Positions 12,401 through 21,889 of a stretch of 64,000 nucleotides of DNA are shown here, piece after piece. The stretch covers positions 6,942,001-7,006,000 of the forward strand of contig NC_088307.1 of assembly GCF_032854445.1 (NCBI RefSeq). The letters run 5' to 3'. The position numbers were made by a program, and so were the translations under genes. Under the pieces are notes generated by a model that was not told the origin of the DNA, did no database searches, and was given only the letters and a program-made list of their open reading frames with translations. The DNA is from Liolophura sinensis. Its lineage: Eukaryota; Mollusca; Polyplacophora; Chitonida; Chitonidae. Positions within the stretch are counted from its first letter, which is position 1. Each line of letters starts with the position of its first letter.

Positions 12401-15400
12401 TCATGGGATTGAACTCCTGCCTCATGGGACTGAACTCTTACCTAATGGGACTGAACTCCTACCTCGTGGGACTGAACTCTTACCTCATGGGACTGAACTC
12501 CTACCTCATGGGACTGAACTCCTACCTCATGTGATTGAACTCCTACCTCATGGGACTGAACTCTTACCTAATGGGACTGAACTCCTACCTCATGGGATTG
12601 AACTCCTACTTCGTGACTCAACTTCTACCTCATGGGAATGAACTCCTACCTCATGGGACTGAACTCCTACCTCATGGGACTGAACCCCTACCTCATGGGA
12701 CTGAACTCGTACCTCCTGTGACTGAACTCCTACCTCATGGGATTGAACTCCTACCTCATGGGACTGAACTCCTTCCTCATGGGACTGAACTCCTTCCTCA
12801 TGGGATTGAACTCCTACCTCATGGGACTGAACTCTTACCTAATGGGACTGAACCCCTACCTCATGGGACTGAACTCTTACCTCATGGGACTGAACTCTTA
12901 CCTCATGGGACTGAACTCCTACCTCATGGGACTGAACTCTTACCTAATGGGACTGAACTCCTACCTCATGGGATTGAACTCCTACCTCATGGGACTGAAC
13001 CCCTACCTCATGGGACTGAACTCTTACCTCATGGGACTGAACTCCTACCTCATGGGACTGAACTCTTACCTCATGGGACTGAACTCCTACCTCATGCAAT
13101 TGAAATGAAAGGATGAGATTAATAAGCTTAGTAAGATAAGGTATTTAGAGAACAAGACAGTGCCTGTTTAAAACATATTTCAGTCGAAAGCAAGATACTC
13201 AAACTTTCTAAAAAGTATCATACTGGATCGTTTTAATTTCACTGAATAAAATGTAGAACAAACGACAGTACTTAGCAAATGGCTGGTGTGAAACGAGGAA
13301 GCCATCTTAAGAATTTTACCTAATTTTCCGTCAGATTGTACGGCCTAAGTTGTGACACATTCTTTTCCCTTTCACCAACTACTGCGTTTGAAATAGTTTG
13401 TAACGATTTTGTCATGTGTAGCCGAAAGGCCGTTTCACATAGCGTTTGGGGGCAGGTTTGTATCATTTACAGACCACCCCAGACGTGCAATTTACAAGCC
13501 GTGTAATATTCTCGACAGTATCACAGATTACGTCACAAGCTAGCATACCATCTCAGCCCAAACCATATTCATCTCCCCAATGGACCTGAGGCCTGCTTAG
13601 TCACACTGTTCAATTTATACAAATACATTTTTTTGTCTTTCATTTTAGCATTTTGACAGCAGTTTCTTAATAACAAATATCAGAGTCACTGCAAAATTCA
13701 CTAGGGATGCCAAAGGTTGATGGGAATGAGAAGATGGCATCTCTCCGGACAAGGCTTAAAATTAATCAAATGTTCTGATAAAATTAATTAAATCTTATTC
13801 AATTTTTTTTTCAATTAAAATTTTACTCCTTCAGCTTTCTCGCGTAGAAGGGAAGTTTTTTTCTGTTTTTTTTTTATAAAATACAGTAAAATTATTGAAA
13901 TGCCTGGTTCAAGCCGAGGTGCTTTCTCTGTCATCAGTGATAGCTAGGTCAGCTCTGGTCTTATCTTAAAAGCCACCACTACAAAACTGAAGCATAAAAT
14001 CCAACAATAGTCAAATGCCTAGATCAGCCTCAGTGGTGCTTAGATTTATTTCCATTTGTTTCAGAATTTAGCCTGAATCTAGTTGTACAACAGTCCTGTT
14101 GTAATTTTGTAAACATTTAATAGGAGTCAAAATCACCAACACATCAACCTGAACCAGGAATATCCCGGCCGTGCATCTGCAGGCTATTTAAACAGGGTCG
14201 CTGGAGTTCCTTGTAAATGATATAGTAGGCCTTCTGTATCAAGAGTTCAATCAGTGGACGAAATACTCTTCCAGTATGTACTATACATGACTTAGGCATT
14301 CATCACTGAAGGTCCACAACTTTCATATGCGATACGCTACTGCTTAGATTATTATACGAAAACACCTTCGACGTTTCGATAATGGAGACGTACTGAAGCT
14401 GTGTCAAAACGAACTAAACTTTTACTCCATTGAAAAAAATCCTAAAAAAATTTAATGACAGTTTAAGATACTTTGAATGTTAGCTTTTCAGTGGACGTAA
14501 ACATTAGTCAGGTGCTGTCTTTCACTTTAATAAGATTATATTAAGCTACGCATTAGGTGGAAGACATATGGAAAAAGACTGCAAACCCTTTTTATTTACC
14601 CTCCCTCCACCAAAATCGTGTCATTTGATCTCTGGTTTAGTGCATTATACAGTGCATTTTATTATTCTTTTTTGCTGTTTCTCCTCTACTAGTTTTATTT
14701 AATGGTGGAAAAATGAAATTTGGGTCGACAGAAGGACAATGAAAAACTGCATCCAAAAACCTAAATTATTGCCAAATCTCAAGGTATGCTTTTTTCTTGT
14801 TTTCAGCCCTTAAGCGACAGATGGACTTAAAACAGGTTCAGATAACTGGGATGCAGAAGAAAGTGCTGGAGCTAGAAGAGACCATCAAACATAAGGTGGG
14901 GGAAAAATTATAGCTGCCTGCAAAAAGTTTGTCAGCAACCTGCATATGGTCGTATGTTTCCCCACGGGCTATGCCCAGTTTCCTCCCATCATAATGCTGA
15001 ACGCATCATACAAGTGAAATATTCTTGAGTACAGCATAAAACTCCGATCAAATAAATAAATATATGGTTGTGCAGAAAATCCTGGGACAGACATACAGAG
15101 ATTCCTACCGTTATACTTAAATTTCATCAGATGAGTAGTTTATTACAGTACACTGTATTTGCTATCTCATCTATGCTTTTACCTGTCATTGACAGGATAT
15201 CACTCAGACTGATCTGAAGAGAAGTCTGGAAATGGTCAAGACTAGCCACCAAGAGGAGATTAAGGTCAGTTTAGTTTTGTCATCATGTTAGCTGGGGTAT
15301 GTTGATTTCTGTTTTAATTGTAACTCATCACTTTGTTTCTGTCATCATGTCAACTGGTCAGTGTAATTCTGTCATCTTGTCAACTGGTCAGTTTATTTCT

Positions 15401-18119
15401 GTCATCATGGTATCTGGTCATTGTATTTCTGTCATCATGGTATCTGGTCAGTTTGTTTCTGTCATCATGTCAACTGGTCAGTTTGTTTCTGTCATGTCAA
15501 CTGGTCAGTGTATTTCTGTCATCATGGTATCTGGTCATTTTATTTGTCATCATGGTATCTGGTCAGTGTATTTCTGTCATTGTGTTAACTGATCAGTTTA
15601 TGTCTGTCAACGTAGTCACTGGTCAATTTATTTCTGTCATTTTGGAAACTGATCAGTTTATTTCTGTCATCATGTTAACTGATCAATATATTGCTGTCAT
15701 CATGTTAACTGATCAATGTATTTCTGTCATGGTAACTGATCAATGTATTTCTGTCATCATGGTAACTGATCAGTGTATTTCTGTCATCATGGTAACTGAT
15801 CAGTGTATTTCTGTCATCATGGTAACTGATCAGTGTATTTCTGTCATGCTAACAGATCACTTTATTGCTATCATCATGTTAACTGAGCAATGTATTTCTG
15901 TCATGGTAACTGATCAGTGTATTTCTGTCATGGTAGCTAATCAATTTATTTCTGTCATCATGGGAACTAATCAGTTTATTTCTGTCATCTTGGTAACAAA
16001 TCAGTGTATCTCTGTCATCCTGGTAACTGATCAAAGTATTTCTGTCATCTTGGTAACTGATCAATGTATTTCTGTCATGCTAACTGATCAGTGTATTTCT
16101 GTCATCATTGTAACTGGTCTTTCCTGACAGTTCATATCTTATTGTTTTTGTTGATAGGCTGTGGAGTGTAAATACCAGTCCTCGGTGAAGATTGGTCAGC
16201 AGTTAGAGAGTCACATCATGGACCTGTATGGACAGATTGAGACACTGAAACGAGCCAGTCGGCAGAGGGGTGAGCTTACATTATGCGCACTTATTTATCT
16301 ATTTATTTGATTGGGGGATTATGCCATACTCAAGAATATTTCACTTATACTACGGCAGCCAACATTATGGTGGTAGAAAACTTGGGCAGAGCCTGTGGAG
16401 ATCCCACGACTGTCCATTGCACTATAAACACGCTAACCACTAGGCTATGCAGACATATGAATCAGTATTAGGGACATAAGTATAACCCTTGGAAGCACAA
16501 GGTGTGGGTTCAAAACCTATCTTGGACAGGGAAGTTGTACGTTTCCCAATATCACTGCTTGGATGACAGTAAGCAGTAAACGGTGCTCATGTAGCTTTTT
16601 GCATCTAACAGTCTAACGTACATTGAAGACCGCTTGTCTTCCACCACAGAAATGTTTTATTTTTGTATTGTGATGCCTCAGTTTCATTATCATTACTATT
16701 GAACCCACATACAACTGTGAGTCTTAAGCAGTATGTAAATGTGTGTATCATGTATATATAAAATGATTACAGTACCCAGTGTATTTGTCAATCAACTGAA
16801 GATCAAGTAAACGTAACACATGTTCATGAGATGAAATCTTACAGGTGTTATTCCTAATAAGTTTTTCCTCAGTAATTCAGAAAGGAGTACAGAATCGAAC
16901 CTGATTGGTGTACAGTGGACATCGGGGATTTTTGGGTTAAGCCCTGCAGCCTTCAGCCAGTCACACCTCAATAAATCTGCCATACCTATAATTCGGCTTA
17001 GGCTAGGCATAGCCTAGACTTGACTATTTCTCACTCTAGCTAATCATTCGATTCTGTATCCCTTTATTAAGTGAGGACTTAAATGAAGAGTTTCTTTAGC
17101 TTTCAGGGCAATCTGTTCCACTGTAAAGGTCCCTTTATTCTGCACGTATGCAATGATAAATTTGTTCTGTGAAAGGGGCTATGCAAATTTAAGGAGACTC
17201 TTGTTTAAGTTTTTCTCTTAAAACTGTCAATATACACATATTATTTTATTCAGAGCTGTGAGTGGAGAGATCATGAGGGCATATATGTAGCCCTGCTCAT
17301 ATAGACAGTCAGTCTGGATTCTGTATTCTTTAAGGAGAATTCACCGATGATTCACCTCATGCAAACTAGGGCTACAGTTTTATATCGGGATGTATCTGGT
17401 CAGTGGCAGGGTGCTGTGGTTTTCATATGACTTTCCAGTCTCCTCCATCAGTATGCCTCTGAGATGGCAATTGTACACTGTACTAGTGAAATGTGGTACC
17501 TGAGTGTGGCTTGTTTGATACATTTTCACTCAGTTGTATTTATTGCTAATTTTTAGGTAGTATAAAAGTGGCATCTGAAATATCCTTAAAGGGACCAGGT
17601 AACCAAGGAAGCCAGGACCTTGATGCAAGTTCGACTGTCCAGAACATTTACAACAGCCAATCAGAAACATTGTCACAAAGTGGTGGTAACCCTGGCCAGA
17701 AACAGTCCATAGAGAAACCATCTTTAGTGGAGAAAGCTGATTGGCCATCATCACCTCTGGTTGCTAGGGCAGCCACGGAACCGTATCCAGTATTATCTCA
17801 ACAGTTATCTTCTGGCTCATTGGTTGGCCCCAGCTCAACTGCAGCACTACTTAGCCAATCAGATGCCTTCTCTCTTAGAGGCCCACTCCTCAACCAATCA
17901 ACAGAGGAAGAATCTGTTCCAGCCCAAACCATCGTCATGGATATTCGACATTCGCCAGACACTCAAAGGACACAGACATGTCAGAGACTAAATCTTATTG
18001 GCTCACATCCCACTGACCAATCAAAAAGCTTGTTAGGGCCAGACAGAGATGCCGAGACTGACTCCTCATCAACCCGCAGCAATACGCTCTGTGATAGCGG
18101 TGTGGACTCGAGAAGTTGA
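1..18119 (+). CDS. TSC1: TSC1 / hamartin, C-terminal 928 codons (5' part outside window)
   Basis: Hamartin is the scaffold subunit of the TSC1-TSC2-TBC1D7 complex, which acts on lysosomal membranes as the GAP for Rheb and so restrains mTORC1. The join read here is 1-435, 797-1543, 2912-3055, 4253-4419, 5769-5899, 6752-6848, 7093-7188, 9590-9728, 14807-14895, 15196-15264, 16158-16269, 17557-18119. All introns are GT-AG and the frame is kept throughout. Visible residues 1-441 are Ser/Pro/Gln-rich and probably disordered. Residues 449-741 form a long coiled coil opening with the family signature [15 protein letters not shown] followed by KRNRRLL (human hamartin has a very similar LLIQNQLLYER block). 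Residues 742-928 are a Ser/Thr-rich tail ending SGVDSRS. Human hamartin is 1164 aa, so the N-terminal helical core lies upstream. Several introns carry large tandem arrays, two of them growing from exon edges. Identification rests mainly on the coiled-coil exon at 4253 and is strong; the tail is poorly conserved. Confidence 0.93.
436..796 (+). other. TSC1: TSC1 intron, nothing else seen
   Basis: AT-rich intron with no repeat or ORF of note; ends in attgagcag. Confidence 0.8.
797..1543 (+). CDS. TSC1: TSC1 coding exon, disordered middle region
   Basis: The acceptor is ttgagcag and the donor is cag|gtaact. The exon encodes about 249 residues. It opens with an acidic helix-like stretch ([13 protein letters not shown]), then a Ser-rich linker containing RIRSLSCP (1012-1035), and ends with [16 protein letters not shown], the part most like a conserved hamartin segment. 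It enters and leaves in phase 1. Confidence 0.88.
2312..2576 (+). mobile_element. tRNA-derived SINE, full length, + orientation
   Basis: It begins with a tRNA-like head (ggcctctgtggccaaggtgg, box A-like), has a box B-like gtgagttccagtccaac near 2390, then the shared body, and ends aaataaataaataaa. It lies in the TSC1 intron 1544-2911, right after a run of G at 2299-2313. Confidence 0.85.
2912..3055 (+). CDS. TSC1: TSC1 coding exon before the coiled coil
   Basis: Phase 1 in and out, with acceptor cttttgcag and donor g|gtgagg. It encodes [20 protein letters not shown] ... [10 protein letters not shown], a linker with aromatic and Pro residues directly before the coiled coil. Confidence 0.85.
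3229..3435. mobile_element. MITE, degraded copy of the 18791 family
   Basis: cactaattggctgacattgg, then aaattcagcttatactaggc and agacttgactatttctc, then gccaagcagcggagattct. The termini are diverged. Confidence 0.55.
3453..3650 (+). repeat. Imperfect 'gtccatccatc' simple repeat
   Basis: Degenerate runs of (C/G)TCCATCC with period 4 to 12, in the TSC1 intron 3056-4252. The two reading frames over it are low-complexity and not genes. Confidence 0.75.
3895..4170 (+). repeat. Tandem array, ~18-19-bp unit, upstream of a TSC1 exon
   Basis: About 14 copies of a unit like 'tttcctccatgcagtctag', each pyrimidine-rich and ending in CAG. It stops ~80 bases before the acceptor at 4252. Antisense frames ([11 protein letters not shown]-like) are by-products. 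Confidence 0.82.
4253..4419 (+). CDS. TSC1: TSC1 coding exon, start of coiled coil (diagnostic)
   Basis: The acceptor is gttgtccag and the donor is cttg|gtgagt; the exon exits in phase 0. It encodes [17 protein letters not shown] then [19 protein letters not shown]. This is the most conserved hamartin block and the main basis for the gene name. Confidence 0.93.
4420..5768 (+). other. TSC1: TSC1 intron, mostly unique
   Basis: Contains a run of C (4661-4675) and a stretch 5090-5200 (gaccaagaattggcctaggg ... catctatctgtccac) that weakly resembles 7610-7700. No exon signal is seen. Confidence 0.6.
5769..5899 (+). CDS. TSC1: TSC1 coding exon whose 3' end seeds a minisatellite
   Basis: Phase 0 in, phase 2 out. 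It encodes [17 protein letters not shown] ... [12 protein letters not shown] in clear coiled-coil heptads. The last ~36 bases and the donor (ttaag|gtatgg) recur five times in the following intron. Reading through the donor meets a TAG at 5916-5918. Confidence 0.9.
5866..6488 (+). repeat. Tandem array containing the 3' end and donor of a TSC1 exon
   Basis: ~95-100-bp unit. The exon copy is gagtgactgttatgaacagc ... ttaag|gtatggcagag. Five intronic copies follow (starting near 5961, 6060, 6157, 6250, 6344) with gtgactgttacaagcagcaa ... ttaaggtatggc. One of these lacks gtatggcag. The last partial copy ends near 6488. Confidence 0.9.
6580..6676 (+). mobile_element. Degenerate SINE 3' half
   Basis: gcccggtttcccccaactgt ... 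gaaatattctttag ... cataaaacaccaaagaaata. Confidence 0.65.
6752..6848 (+). CDS. TSC1: TSC1 coding exon, coiled coil
   Basis: The acceptor is gtatgcag and the donor is aag|gtaaga. It encodes [19 protein letters not shown] and [13 protein letters not shown], with leucines at heptad spacing. It enters in phase 2 and leaves in phase 0. Confidence 0.88.
7093..7188 (+). CDS. TSC1: TSC1 coding exon, coiled coil
   Basis: The acceptor is ctgtttcag and the donor is cag|gtttgt; 32 codons, phase 0 both sides. It encodes [20 protein letters not shown] and [12 protein letters not shown]. Confidence 0.87.
8112..9572. mobile_element. Putative MITE with a tandem array in its centre
   Basis: The ends are inverted: aagaatatacaatcaaacctgt on the left (quoted end: aatatacaatcaaacctg) and acaggtttgactgtattctg on the right. 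Next to them are tggccacttagagcagg and gagtggctgcttagaacag. A 53-bp tandem array fills 8755-9446. The arrangement resembles repeat-bearing MITEs known in bivalves. Confidence 0.55.
8755..9446 (+). repeat. Tandem array, 53-bp unit, ~13 copies
   Basis: Unit like ggccgcgtagggcatgttga + tactggactttgttacaata + tatagtggctgct. It lies in the TSC1 intron 7189-9589, inside a putative MITE. Confidence 0.9.
9590..9728 (+). CDS. TSC1: TSC1 coding exon, coiled coil
   Basis: The acceptor is gtcatttcag and the donor is aaaag|gtaagc. It encodes [20 protein letters not shown] and then [16 protein letters not shown]. It resembles the human 'LNRQLLVLGEVNELYLEQL' segment, which supports the hamartin call. Confidence 0.9.
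9729..12130 (+). other. TSC1: First half of the 5.1-kb TSC1 intron
   Basis: Apart from the dispersed repeat at 10378-10610 I see no structure. The 107-codon frame at 10727-11050 has no family signature and is not supported as a gene. Confidence 0.6.
10378..10610 (+). repeat. Dispersed repeat with three CRE-like sites, copy 1
   Basis: ggggacctgtcaaatgccca ... cttcacgctagcgccacctg. It shares ~230 bases with 39747-39990. TGACGTCA occurs three times (near 10415, 10430, 10464). It lies in a TSC1 intron. Confidence 0.75.
12133..13106 (+). repeat. Tandem array, 21-bp unit, ~46 copies
   Basis: Unit gaactcctacctcatgggac + t. The 21-base period keeps several frames open, giving 7-residue repeats (LLPHGTE, SYLMGLN), so the 169- and 193-codon frames are artefacts. 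It lies mid-way in the 5.1-kb TSC1 intron. Confidence 0.93.
13150..14545 (+). repeat. Long dispersed repeat, copy 1
   Basis: Collinear with 36850-37745. Shared segments include ggcaggtttgtatcatttac, agaccaccccagac, ttacaagccgtgtaatattc, tggagttccttgtaaatgat and actttgaatgttag. It contains about 530 bases (13640-14170) absent from copy 2. No ORF of interest, so the element class is unknown. Confidence 0.75.
14807..14895 (+). CDS. TSC1: TSC1 coding exon, coiled coil
   Basis: The acceptor is gttttcag and the donor is aag|gtgggg. It encodes [19 protein letters not shown] and [11 protein letters not shown]. It enters in phase 1 and leaves in phase 0. The preceding intron is 5.1 kb. Confidence 0.87.
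14945..15062 (+). mobile_element. 5'-truncated SINE in a TSC1 intron
   Basis: ggtcgtatgtttccccacgg ... gtgaaatattcttgag ... caaataaataaa; only the 3' half of the element. Confidence 0.8.
15196..15264 (+). CDS. TSC1: TSC1 coding exon, coiled coil; donor seeds an array
   Basis: 23 codons ([23 protein letters not shown]), phase 0 both sides, with acceptor cattgacag and donor aag|gtcagt. The donor and the 27 bases after it resemble the unit of the array that fills the next intron. Confidence 0.87.
15265..16128 (+). repeat. Tandem array, ~28-30-bp unit, starting at a TSC1 donor site
   Basis: Unit ggtcagtgtatttctgtcat + catgttaact, about 29 copies. The first unit-like sequence is the donor itself (g|gtcagtttagttttgtcat). 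It fills the whole intron to 30 bases before the next acceptor. Confidence 0.9.
16158..16269 (+). CDS. TSC1: TSC1 coding exon, end of coiled coil
   Basis: The acceptor is ttgatag and the donor is gg|gtgagc. It encodes [19 protein letters not shown] then [15 protein letters not shown]. Human hamartin has a similar 'ELEILDLYGRLE' motif at the end of its coiled coil. Confidence 0.9.
16291..16412 (-). mobile_element. Degenerate SINE fragment
   Basis: TTTA tail, atgccatactcaagaatatt, then cagccaacattatggtggta; the remainder is unrecognisable. Confidence 0.65.
16891..17055. mobile_element. MITE, same family as 18791, TSC1 intron
   Basis: agaatcgaacctgattggtg ... aattcggcttaggctaggca ... gctaatcattcgattct. 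Confidence 0.72.
17557..18119 (+). CDS. TSC1: TSC1 terminal coding exon, Ser-rich tail
   Basis: The acceptor is aatttttag and the stop TGA is at 18117-18119. It encodes about 186 residues rich in Ser, Gln, Pro and Thr, with no recognisable domain, ending [11 protein letters not shown]. Entry phase 1 matches the previous exon. Confidence 0.85.
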
Positions 18120-18780
18120 AATAATCTAATCTGTCATCCATATTTGTTTGATTGTTTTTCGGTTTGTTTTTTTTTTTAAATTTAACCTGCAGGCTGTATC
18201 ATTCTTTTTACTCCATGCCTTCCATTCAGTGGTGCTGTAAGAAATTAGATTTCTCCAGCTGGATGTCCTAAAAACTACTTTTCCCCATGGTAGAAAAAAA
18301 TCATCTGCCCCAAGACCGCCATTACTGTAGCTGTGGCTGCCCTCAGAAATATCCTCGGAATACACTTAAAATAACACCAGGTGAACATGTGAAAAGGTTG
18401 AAGAAATAAGGTAGTTTTTGATGTAGTTTTCCATTGTTTTTCCACTGATGTTTACTTCATTCTTTGTTTTCTTCAGTTTTAAGATAGTTCACATTCACCA
18501 CCCTACGTTAGTCCATGTCAGACTCGTATCCTTCTTGAGGTCACAACAGTTAATATTGCTATCTTCGCTGGTGTCACATCTGTACGTGCGGTATCGTGCT
18601 CTTCTCTGCATTGGCACTTGGTAAATATTTGAATTTTCTTATCAACACTATTGCCATGAGCTTTATGTAAGCCAAACTGAATTCCACGGAATTATGGTAA
18701 GTGTTGAGTTGATGACAAACATGTAAAGGATTTACTTATTACATTTGTCTTCATGTTCAGAACTGACTTTCATTTCATTT
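18120..18780 (+). other. TSC1 proximal 3' UTR / 3' flank
   Basis: Sequence directly after the TSC1 stop. It is T-rich at first (poly-T at 18168-18177) and has no further exon signal. I found no convincing AATAAA in the first 650 bases, so the 3' end of the transcript is not located. The AATAAA at 19446-19451 lies inside a dispersed repeat and is only a candidate. Confidence 0.4.
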
Positions 18781-18790
18781 CAAAGGATAA

Positions 18791-18960
18791 AGAATCGACG
18801 CTGATTGGCTGACAGTGGAGATATGATTCTGTAGTTTAAAACATTCAGCCTTTATCTCGCTTGAAGAAATCTTTAAAGCGCATACATAAAATTCAGCTTA
18901 GGCTAGGCACAGCCTGGACTTGTTAGTTATCTCTCACACCAGCCAATCAGCGACAATTCT
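18791..18960. mobile_element. MITE with 21-bp terminal inverted repeats
   Basis: agaatcgacgctgattggct and cagccaatcagcgacaattc are inverted termini. The middle carries aaattcagcttaggctaggc. It lies 0.7 kb after the TSC1 stop. Confidence 0.8.
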
Positions 18961-19317
18961 GCGTTCCTGTAAGCCCTGGTTTGATAAAGCAAGCAGATGG
19001 AGCATGGTTTAGAATGGTGCATATCTGTGTTTCAAAAGTAACAGAATGCCACCCATACCCGGTTATTGTGTGAGGGAAATATTCAGCTTACTGACTCATT
19101 GCTGAAGGTCGGTATACCAGCAAATCGCATCAGCAACACCATTGTTTTCACAGCTGAACAAAGGGAGATAACCTAGTCAGCATACACATATGGCATCGCC
19201 TGAAGGATACAGGAATATATACATCAACAACATGACTGGTGCTGTCTAGTGAATTTTCAGAATTTCAGTATTTTGTCTGATGCAGTATAATTTAAATACA
19301 CACATGAATAACTTCTT

Positions 19318-19450
19318 ACCATTTTGCTGAGTTCGGTTGACATTAGAAAGGTGTTTGTTGGGAAGGTAGGATAATATTCTACTTGCAATTTCAGCACCAA
19401 AATTAATACTTCTTGATCTTTAATACGCTCTTTGGGCGAAATTTTAATAA
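19318..19450. mobile_element. MITE, degraded copy of the same family
   Basis: accattttgctgagttcggt, aaaggtgtttgttgggaagg and tttgggcgaaattttaa match the 60873 copy in order. The left terminus is lost. Confidence 0.5.
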
Positions 19451-19869
19451 AGCTTACATGTGTATTAAATTAATTGACCCATGTAGCTCACCCAGTATGT
19501 AAATGTACCTGGTTTACCTCTAATGCATATTAGGCGTAAAATTTCACCTGTCTGGCACAGGTAAAACTGTACAACACCCCAAACCTACCTAGATTACCTA
19601 CACTTACCATTCTTACCCTATTTTTTCTAAAATTTGGTACACCTGGTCTGCTCATTTTCGCCAATACATGTATGTTGAGTTTATTTTTTCACACACTGTT
19701 AGACAATCTAATACAGAACATACTCGTATCTTTACTTTTCCAAAAGACTGGTAAAAAAATGGAATATTCTACTTTCAATATCTGTCACAAATTTAAGAAG
19801 AATTAGGGTATTCTAGGCATAACAAGTAACATATTAGATGTAGGTATTAACATGTAAACCTGTACAACG

Positions 19870-21400
19870 CCCCACAATTACATGACATACCTGGTTCACC
19901 TTGTATGACCAATGGCAAATCGGGTGTAACACAGTACCTTAATCATTACACCAGTGTGCAATGTGTAATACTGTGCTGTGTTACAAATGCATACCTGGTT
20001 TACCTTGCATAGCCAATGGCATATCAGGGGTAACACAGTACAGCAATCATTATGCCTGTGTTACAAATGCATACCTGGTTTACCTTGCATAGCCAATGGC
20101 ATATCAGGGGTAACACAGTACAGCAATCATTACGCCTGTGTGTAATGTGTAATACTGTACTGTGTTACAAATGCATACCTGGTTTACCTTGCATAGCCAG
20201 TGGCATGTCAGGTGTAACACAGTATAGTAATTGTTACACCTGTGTGTAATGTGTAAAACTGTACAGTGTCGCACAAATACATACCTGGTTTACCTTGTAT
20301 AACCAGTGCCATATCAGGTGTAACACAGTACAGCAGTTGTTACACCTGTGTGTAATGTGTAAAACTCTACAGTGTCGCACAAATACATACCTGGTTTACC
20401 TTGCATAGCCAGTGGCATACCAGGTGTAACACAGTATAGTAATTGTTACACCTGTATGTAATGTGTAAAACTGTTCAGTGTCGCACAAATACATACCTGT
20501 TTTACCTTGTATAACCAGTGCCATATCAGGTGTAACACAGTAATGTAATTGTTACACCTGTGTGTAATGTGTAAAACTGTTCAGTGTCGCACAAATACAT
20601 ACCTCTTTTGCCTTGTATAACCAGTGGCATACCAGGTGTAACACAGTAATGTAATTGTTACACCTGTGTGTAATGTGTAAAACTGTTCAGTGTCGCACAA
20701 ATACATACCTGGTTTACCTTGAATAACCAGTGGCATATCAGGTGTAAAACAGTACAGCAATTGTTACACCTATGTGTAATGTGTAATACTCTGCCGTGTT
20801 GCACAAATGCATACCTGGTTTACCTTGTATAACCAGTGGCGTATCAGGTGTAACACAGCACAGCAACTGTTACACCTGTGTGTAATGTGTAATACTCTAC
20901 TGTGTTGCACAAATGCATACCTGGTTTACCTTTTATACCCAGTGTCATATCAGGTGTAACACAGTACAGCAGTTGTTACACCTGTGTGTAATGCACAAGT
21001 GCATACCTGGTTTACCTTGTATAACCAGCAACATATTACCTGTAGGTATAACAGGTTGCAATAATCTGACATCAGTCTGTATGGTGTAAAGCTTTACAAT
21101 GTATACCTGGTTTACCTTAATATATAACCAGCAGCATACTAGGTGTAACATGTTGCAGTGATCATTACACCTGTCTGTAACCTGTAAAACTGTACAGCGT
21201 TCCATACACACAACCTGGCTTACCTTAATATATAACCAGCAACATACTAGGTGTAACCCGTTGCTGTGATCATTACACCTGTCAGTAACGTGTAAAACTG
21301 TACAGCGCTCCATACACGTGTACCTGGTTTACCTTGTGTAACCAGCGACATATCAGGTGTAACACGATGCAGTAATCATTACACAGGTCTGCCTGGTTAC
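19870..21400 (+). repeat. Tandem array, ~105-bp unit, ~14 copies
   Basis: Unit with catacctggtttaccttgta, accagtggcatatcaggtgt, aacacagtacagcaattgtt and acacctgtgtgtaatgtgta. It begins 1.7 kb after the TSC1 stop. The later copies (21000-21400) are diverged. Confidence 0.9.
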
Positions 21401-21889
21401 CTTAATGTACCTTGCCTTTCATGTTGAAGATAAGAATCTTGGCATGTGTAAACTAGGCTGCACTGCAGACCTGTTTTACCATTCACCTTGTTTACCAAGT
21501 TAATAAATGGATGTGAATTATACATGTATAATGGTCAAATTCTTGCTACATGTACAATGTGCATACTAAATGTAATGTGATGTGCTACACATTAATGTCA
21601 TACAGAACCATTTTCCTCTTCCATATTTTATAGATGTATCTGGCACAGAAAGCAAACACCAAAGCTCAAAACTGTATGGTGACTTGTTAAACTGTGCTGT
21701 AACTTGTAAGTCAGTATGTATGCAATGTTTGATTCTATAGACATTTGTGCTCAATATTTCATGATGTTCTTTGTTAGTATTACTTCCCTTGCCTTACAGG
21801 TCCGTCTTCAAAGTTGCAATCTTTGTAAACTGTAAGTCTGATCTAGTGTTGACTGCCTATGGAGGCACACATTGTATCTGTTTGGACAG

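Noticed and set aside
12132-13116. Long frames with LLPHGTE/SYLMGLN repeats
   Set aside because: A 21-bp array in the middle of a TSC1 intron; three overlapping frames are equally open, which argues against coding.
15333-16127. 264-codon frame rich in ISVI/LTDQ repeats
   Set aside because: It spans the intronic donor-seeded array and has in-frame continuity only because of the unit length. TSC1 exons on both sides join in frame without it.
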